Of a stretch of 64,000 nt of DNA, positions 57,201 through 64,000 are shown piece by piece. Source of the stretch: Canna indica. Taxonomy: Eukaryota > Streptophyta > Magnoliopsida > Zingiberales > Cannaceae. How positions within the stretch are numbered: position 1 is the first letter of the stretch; every line of letters starts with the position of its first letter. The notes beneath the pieces were generated by a model. The model was not told the DNA's origin. It was given only the letters and a program-made list of their open reading frames with translations, and did not search any database. The stretch lies in NCBI GenBank assembly GCA_034359265.1, contig CP136891.1, positions 7,392,501 through 7,456,500 on the forward strand, in the 5' to 3' direction. The position numbers were made by a program, and so were the translations under genes.

Positions 57201-57513
57201 GTATTATGGTTAAAAAATCTCTTATTTGAATTAAAATTATATCCGGGAGGACCTATTTGATTGTTCTGTGATAACAAAGCTGTGATCAAAATTGTAAATA
57301 ATCTTGTTCAGCATGATAGAACTAAACACATTGAACTCGATCATCATTTCGTCAAGGAGAAATTGGAGCAAGAGATAATTTGCATTCCTTTTGTTCGATC
57401 ATTAAAATAACTTGCTGATATTTTTACCAAATGTCTTAGTAGTAGTTTATTTCTTTCATGTATTCACAAGATGAGTTCATATGATATATATACACCATCT
57501 TGAGAGAGAGTCT

Positions 57514-57628
57514 TGGTACGTAGGACCTACATGTAATAAAATATTATATGATGACCTTTGTGTAAAACTATTTATTAATAAAGCTATTATGGCATATTAG
57601 GCCCTAATGTGAGAATTAACATCAAATA
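57514..57628 (+). repeat. 3' LTR of the Copia element
   Basis: 115 bp, aligns end to end with 51790-51904; differences include ATAAAATATTATATGATGAC versus ATAAAATGTTATATGAGGAA. Confidence 0.9.
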
Positions 57629-57676
57629 TTTATTCTCTATTAAATTTATTACTAAAATGTTGCAAGTGAAGCTTTA

Positions 57677-58099
57677 CACTATGTTTAGATTGAAGATTTT
57701 GAAGAATTTTGAAGGGATTTAGAGGGGTTTATATTTTTGTTTGGATATATTTTTTAAAGGAATTTGGAGGGGTTTCAAACCCCTCCAAATTCCTCCTAGA
57801 ATTCATTTTTCAAACCTCTCAAAATGAAGAGTTTTGGAGAAATTTGAAGAGTTAATAAATTTTTTAAAAATAAATTACAAAAATATCCTTAAAATAAAAA
57901 AAAATATTATTATAAACGATGGCATAATGGTCTACTAAATTCCTTCAAATCCCTTCAAACCTCTTACGAAGTCTAACCAAACAAGATTTTTGATTAAAAC
58001 CCTTTCAAAAACCTTCAAATTTCTCCCCATTCAAAACTCTTCAAACCCTTCCAAACCCCTCTTTCCAAACCTCTTACTCAAAGTTATCCAAACATAGTG
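57677..58099. mobile_element. Foldback MITE with TTA target duplication
   Basis: Left end CACTATGTTTAGATTGAAG at 57677 and, in reverse from 58099, CACTATGTTTGGATAACTTT. Both are flanked by TTA (57674-57676 and 58100-58102). The interior is built from G-rich and C-rich complements (GAGGGGTTT / AAACCCCTC) with a perfect 17-base palindrome arm, GGAATTTGGAGGGGTTT, then its complement after one base (57760-57794). The 3-bp TTA duplication suits a Tourist-like PIF/Harbinger MITE. The CACT ends also recall CACTA elements, so the class is not certain. Confidence 0.78.
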
Positions 58100-58102
58100 T
58101 TA

Positions 58103-61100
58103 GTATTACTGCGATTATGAACTCGCGCTCAACTTTGATCTCTATGTCCCCAAAAGCCTGCTTGTGTTGCTGTCGTCGACCTTCTTGAGATCTCTTTCTC
58201 TTATTGCTTGACAATCTTCGATGCAACATACAATCCAATATACTTCCGATTTAGAACAAACCAAAGCAAATTAATAACAACTTGATTTAAATTGATCCAA
58301 AAGCATTAACCAATTGATTTGAACTCTGGGCTTGATCAAGTCAACCTTTAACACTAGTTACAATTGTGAAACTAATAACCAAACAAGTATTCTACGTCGA
58401 TAAGCTAACAATCAAAGTATCTAATTGGACTAGACTAATATTTTCGGGTCTGGCCGAATTAAGCCCATAAACGCTCATACTCATGAAGCAGACTCAAGTC
58501 AAGTTAGACGATTAAATCCGATGATTCCACCCGACCATATAAGAGCATCCACGTTTTGATTAATTATAAGGACTTCGTTATTACACAACATACATTAAAT
58601 ATATATAAACACAACACACCTTAAATAATTTAGGTTTCAATTTTTATTACCTCTACATTAAATATATTCTGACTTATCAGGAGACATACCGCACAGCTCC
58701 GACCTTCTCTTGCAATCAATTAGTTAGTTTTTATTAATTTAGTTGACACTATATATATATATATATTAAAAAAATTAGTTTTTATTAATTTCAATCAATT
58801 AAAGTTGACATCGGAGTTGCCTTCTCTTGCAAAGTGTAGCTCTGCCGTACCATGTCACTCCCTATATAGTATATATATCACCTCACCCCGAAGGGAAAGA
58901 AGTTACCTTTTGAGGGTGGCCGGGCAACTACGTAGCAGCTAGATTCTTCACAATTATCGATGGCCCGCCCTAGGGACAAATCAAATGCATGGAACTTGCA
59001 ATCCTCTTGTTTACTGGTACCCTAATTATAAGCAACCATTCCAATGACTCGACTACTTAAGCACTTGCATATTTCGGCTATATATAAGCATGCATGCACA
59101 TGAGAGATTAAAATGGAAGGACCGCAGGGCTTAGAGAGGCCACAGTAGCTTGTCCTCTCTCACATGCTATCAATTTATTGATATCTTATTCCACATATCT
59201 AACTTGTAGACTTAATTAATTAGATATCGACTCGTACAAGATGATAATTTTGATCACATGCACTGGGATAATAAATCCACGTTTCACCATTATTGGCCTC
59301 TTTAACAATTAAAATTTCATTCATTGTTGATGGCTTAATTAACTACATACATTTGTACTCAAATGATTAATTAGCCACAACACCTTCTGATAGGGCGTGG
59401 ACTTTTAATTAACAGATTATTAATTAAATTCTACCAGGGGTCCATAAACAAAAGGGTAAGTAAAGTTCATTCTATTAATTATAGTCAGAAATGGGCCACA
59501 AGTTAGGAGGATATGCTGCCTACATTTGTACAAACGTTTCCTTCTTCAATATATATATATATATATATATATTTGTTAATTGGTCGGGTTCTTTCATTAT
59601 TGATTAACAAACTTGACCACTGCATTCATAGCATGCATTCCAATACTAGTCAAACTTTCACATTACTATATCCTCTCAGTAGTGTTTATATATATAATGA
59701 AAATAAAACTCCAATTCATAGGATATGATTTTTACGTGGAATTTGATCGAGTGGATGCATGCATTAATGATAATATATATATTTATGTAGATATGTATAG
59801 TATCGGAGTTAGCATTAATTATATATAGGGTTTGTCTTTTTATTTTTTGCATGCAGCATGGTAGTAAATTAATATATAGGCAATGCAAGAAGAGAATTGT
59901 AAGTAAGTTTTACTGATTTAGGTTAAGTTTGAGGAGGAGCAGTGAATGCTGCTAACAGCCAGCTCTACTAAATTAACCTGCAGACTGACTGACATCCATG
60001 TATGGGGAAATGAGGACCAGTGAATTATTTTGCAGCGGTGTTAGGGTTTGATAGGCTCGCAGCATATACAATTTGTAGTCTACTTAATTCTTTCTCTTGC
60101 ACTTGCTGTTATCCACCAGGGGAATTCCCCACTGACAACTCACCTAAACCTTGGCTTTTTTGCTAGACTAGGCTGTGGGCTACACACTATCCTTTACAAC
60201 TGTACCCACAGCAAATAATAATATACTATTAATAATTAATAAAATAAAATAAAAAAAATAAATTATTTAATATTTTATTTTAGCGAAACGGGATAATAAA
60301 CTTAGAAAATAAATTTAGTTCCTTTCTGTTCTCTCATCTTTCATTATTCGGACAAAATAACTCGCCTCCCCTCTTATTCTCTATCGCCTCTAGTGTCTTG
60401 AGGTCGACATTCAAAATCCCTTTCATGCTCTTTACAAAGTTTTGGATGCATATTACAAATTTATAGATGTTAAGATTTGGAGGTGCAAGAATGAAAATAA
60501 GATGAGAGGTTAAGAGAAGAAAATGTATTTTGAATTCTATAATTATTATTTTTAATTTTTTATTATTATTTTAAAATGTAATTTGAATTAATAAAAAAAT
60601 TAAATAAACCCGAGTAAAAAAAGTATATAACTTGGAAAAAAAAATCAAGACGGATCGAAGATTTTAAATTCAACTTTGTCCTGTTTTCCTCTCAAATTAT
60701 ATATTACTGTTAGAACATTTAATGTGCAAGGTTTAATTTTTGTTTTAAATTATTGTGCAAGTTCTATACGTAAATACTATACATTGCTAATAAATTTTAG
60801 TTATGGAATATAAATGACAATATCTTTAGAGAAATGAGAACCAAAGGGCCGTTTGTTAGCCTATTTTTAGGCTTTTATTTTTGCCCGAAAACAAAAATCG
60901 GAACGAGTGTCCTACTCTTTTTTTTTTCCTATTTCTCTCGTCCTTTGATTGTATCAAAATGTTTTTTTTCGTCTTCTTATGATTTTTTTGAGCTGCAATT
61001 TATTCTTTTAATCTTAAAAGTGAAAATTATTTTATACTATCATCTCAAGTACATGTGATGTAAGACTAAATTAAGATGTTACAAATATAAAAATCGCAAG

Positions 61101-62654
61101 AAACTCGATCCAATTGATCTATTCAATTATTAGGTTTTAGTTTTTCCGCCAATTTGATTGATTTTAGTTTAAATTAATGGCTTGCTTGAAAAAAAAAAAC
61201 TCTTAATTTATTGACAAAATGTGGTAGAATATTTAAATATTTAATATACTTAATTATAATATTTTTTGGAGTATTCTTTCATATTTAGGAAAATTTTTGC
61301 TGGTTTTAATTAATATTTAATACATTTTCGGGATTTATCATATCATATTTTGTAAATTTAAATATTATTATTTTTTTAACAAACATATTTTTAATTCAAC
61401 CATGCATTATATGTATCACAGCTATTATTCTTCCAAAACAATTTTAATTAATTTATTCCACCGCCATGATGCCAAAATGTCCTCCCTGTTATTTAATTAT
61501 ACATTCAGTAGAAACATCTATTGATTAATATTTTAAAGGATGAATTGCGTGAAGCCACACAAAAATCTGTTGGGTTCGAGTATCATATATTTAGTATGAT
61601 ATTCAAATTTTATGATTGATTTTTAAGTTTTAAAATTAGATCTTATCCTATTGAAATCTGAATTGGATCCTACCCGAAATCATAAGTTTCGATTTCGAGT
61701 ACCATGTTGAAATTTATTCATATATAAATTTCAGAGTACAGATTTTTGATATTTTGTTGGAATATATTTTGAAATTTATAAATGAACAAGTTTCAGAGTA
61801 CATATTTCAGGTATCGATTTTGATTTTGGATACTCGATATATTGGACCCGAAATCAAAATTAATTTTAATCGATTCTTAAATTTTTATCATGAATTCTAT
61901 CTGAATTTAATTCGTGTCTACTCGAAATGTATCCAATCGAGTCAATTTCAATTAATTTTGAATCTATTTGATACTCATGCACACTCCTACCTCAAATCAT
62001 ATCATACCAATTATATATATAAACATATACATTAATGATATGATATGGTACTCTTTATTTAATTATTTTATATAGTTAAGAAACTAATTATGTGTCAGAT
62101 ATATATAGCCATATATAGACCATAGTTAGCTATCAACTAATGTATGTGTTGATAGTGGCGAGACAATATTCAAGTATATTATCAATGGTAAGCTAGTCAT
62201 TCTATTGATAGTTTTCACCTTGGCACAGGCACACTGCAATGATAGTTTTAGTAAAAGCATTTCCTATAACCCACACTATTGACTTGACTTGAATGATGTC
62301 TTTACAATAGATCATGATTTGATCTCTACTTGTGGCACTTTATATCCTTATTTTTGTGTTTATGTGTATCATTGTAATGTGTTATGTGTAGATTTTCAAA
62401 CATGTATATTATTTGTACCAACTATGTTATAAAATCAATTTTTTTTTAAAAAAAAACTATCAACTAATGTCATATCTCTCATCTTCATTCATCAACTAAT
62501 CCCTTTTAGAACTTGAAGACCTAAATTAAGAAATTCCCCAAAATTAATTAAGCCATAATCTTCTTTTTGCTTAACATATTAAATGTTCTTTTGTTACAGC
62601 ACACTCGATGTAATAATTAATTAACTCATCAATTTCGTAGGTCTCAACTTCATA
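58103..62654. other. AT-rich intergenic region
   Basis: No supported gene. An AT microsatellite lies at 59549-59572. A TIR-like GGGCCGTTTGTTAGCC occurs at 60847 without a partner that I could find. Reading frames here are short and AT-biased with no conserved features. Confidence 0.4.
59549..59572. repeat. AT microsatellite
   Basis: Twelve uninterrupted AT repeats. Confidence 0.9.
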
Positions 62655-62729
62655 GGCTCGGCACGCTACCTTATCATGTAGGCCCGAGGCAGCCCGCTAA
62701 TTGCGGGCTGGCTTGTCTTCCCACCTCTA
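62655..62729. repeat. Fragment of the hAT MITE family seen at 19220-19607
   Basis: GGCACGCTACCTTATCATG, then GCGGGCTGGCTTGTCTTCCC and ACCTCTA, parallel the right end of the 19220-19607 element (AGCACGCTACCTTATCGTG ... GCCACCCCTA). The left part is missing or unrecognisable. Confidence 0.6.
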
Positions 62730-64000
62730 CGTACGTATAATCCAAGATCATATTCAAGTCAACGGATGAGACATAGCATATATAGTAGCGGCTCTACCTC
62801 ATCTTCTAGCAATCTTTTCTGACATACATTCCTTCACAATATTTAGGATTAACTCTTGTTTTGATATTATTTGTCATAATTCGTTCAATAGAATAATTTA
62901 TCCATTAATTTCATAGACCCGAATCACTGATCTAATTATTAAAATTCTTAGACATACTAAAATTGAAGATAACACATCAAATCTTATTAACTAATATAAT
63001 ATCTAATATATTCTCGATACAAACTAATGTATGGTACTATATTGTTGTACATATCTTTACGTGTAATTAAGTAGTTTGTATTCCCCAACAATTGGCTAAA
63101 ATCAATGCAGGTCCTCTAGCGATCGAATCAAATCCAACTAGTTGACAAAGATTAGCATCTTCTATTAATTTAATTTTGACAAACTCAGCTTGTTCACCAA
63201 TAGATTTAAGTAAAGGAAAATAATTACAAGAACAAATATTGGTAGGAATCTCAATAATTAATCAATCTTACGCCTATCTGAAGCAATATAATTAATAAGG
63301 ATGGATTAGTAGCCTAAAGCTAAGTAATGATTGGTGCCTTTTTTTCTTAGTCTAATTAATTAAGCAATATGGTAGGTTGGTCACCTTGATTCTTGCAAGT
63401 GCCCGCTAAAATTTGGAGGAAAAGGTCAAATATCAGACAATTAATCAAATGCATTCAATATTCAAATTAAGTGACCTTAAAAAAGTACAAAAATATTTTT
63501 AACATTTTCTCATGAATACCAAAATCCTCTTAAAAAAAATTTGGATCAAAAATATTCATTATATTATGAAATTGGGTACAAAAATATTCCTATAAGTAAA
63601 CGACGTTAGTTAAGAGATAACGGAGCTGACGTGGCAGATGAGGAGACTGATGACATGGACATGTGGCACACATGTAAGCCAATACATTTTCTCACGGGTA
63701 CTAAAATACCCCTGATATTTTTTTACGAGTACTAAAATACTCTTAATGTTTTCTCACGGGTACTAAAATACTCATAACATTTGTTTTGGAGCTAAAATAC
63801 CCTTGAAGTTATTGAAAATGATACAAAAATGACATCAAGTTAACTTTTGTTATGTGAGACTTAATGAAGATGTCGTGGATGCTGACAAAGATGTTAACTT
63901 TACACGTGATGCGCATATAGAGAGCAACTTGTCATGCAAGCGACACGTAAGAAATCAAAATCAAAATCGAAAATTTAGAAAATAAAAATCAAAACTGAAA
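62730..64000. other. AT-rich region with a short imperfect tandem repeat
   Basis: At about 63685-63805, four imperfect units of roughly 30 bases share GGGTACTAAAATACCC/ACTC. Nothing else is recognisable to the end of the window. Confidence 0.5.

Larger units (their letters stand above)
51790..57628 (+). mobile_element. Ty1/Copia LTR retrotransposon, structurally complete but inactivated, with nested hAT insertion
   Basis: Two 115-bp direct repeats (51790-51904 and 57514-57628) begin TGGTACGTAGGACCTAC and end ATTAACATCAAATA. They are flanked by identical 5-bp duplications TTTAT (51785-51789 and 57629-57633). A primer-binding site TGGTATCAGAGC (initiator Met-tRNA complement) is at 51913-51924. 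Domain order gag, zinc knuckle, protease, integrase, reverse transcriptase, RNase H is that of Copia. The LTRs differ at about a dozen positions, so the insertion is not recent. A 779-bp hAT element sits inside. The 3' repeat ends in TA rather than the usual CA. It is preceded by the purine-rich TTGAGAGAGAG. Confidence 0.92.

Noticed and set aside
60847..60862. GGGCCGTTTGTTAGCC resembling a Harbinger end
   Set aside because: No matching inverted end or target duplication was found nearby.
1..64000. CRISPR arrays, operons, bacterial or phage genes
   Set aside because: The window is plant nuclear DNA. The only regular arrays (45-bp and 149-bp) are head-to-tail tandem repeats without spacer structure.

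Overview
This is a eukaryotic, almost certainly angiosperm, nuclear window. The evidence is spliceosomal introns with GT-AG borders (one GC-AG), plant-only gene families, and a dense plant-type transposon load. The GC-rich, intronless subtilase beside AT-rich intergenic DNA, with short G-box/RY promoter motifs, hints at a non-grass monocot. That placement is inference only.

Layout. (1) 1-2153: the start of an unrecognised minus-strand gene running off the left edge, a divergent spacer with three G-boxes and an RY motif, and a two-exon plus-strand gene of the At1g01500-like family. (2) 2872-9752: transposon territory. It holds one end of a CACTA element with a broken TNP2-associated (Ptta/En/Spm type) coding region, an isolated LRR exon, and a well-delimited Pack-MULE (7353-9752, 9-bp target duplication) carrying a broken MCTP/FTIP-like multiple-C2 gene fragment plus a second unidentified fragment. 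(3) 9753-15540: AT-rich DNA with decayed hAT-like repeats. (4) 15672-29900: the genic core. It has an intact SBT1.5-like subtilase (792 aa), a hAT MITE with perfect 8-bp target duplication, a five-exon BET3/TRAPPC3 gene with a TRIM retroelement in intron 4, and a fifteen-coding-exon sucrose synthase gene on the minus strand (812 aa) with a 5' leader intron. (5) 33980-46726: LINE remnants, a foldback element, a 7.7-kb PIF/Harbinger element holding an eight-copy 149-bp tandem array and a telo-box cluster, and, directly at its right end, a frameshifted first exon of an EMB8-like alpha/beta-hydrolase gene. (6) 51790-58099: a complete but dead Copia element (115-bp LTRs, TTTAT target duplication) with a nested hAT insertion, followed by a foldback MITE. 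(7) 58100-64000: AT-rich DNA with no gene that I can support.

The intact genes are unrelated housekeeping or metabolic genes: vesicle tethering, sucrose cleavage and secreted proteolysis. They do not form a pathway or cluster. I found no undescribed multi-gene system. The most informative novelty is in the mobile elements, several of which can be delimited to the base by target duplications: the Pack-MULE, the TRIM, the hAT MITE, the Copia with its nested hAT, and the 149-bp array inside the Harbinger element.
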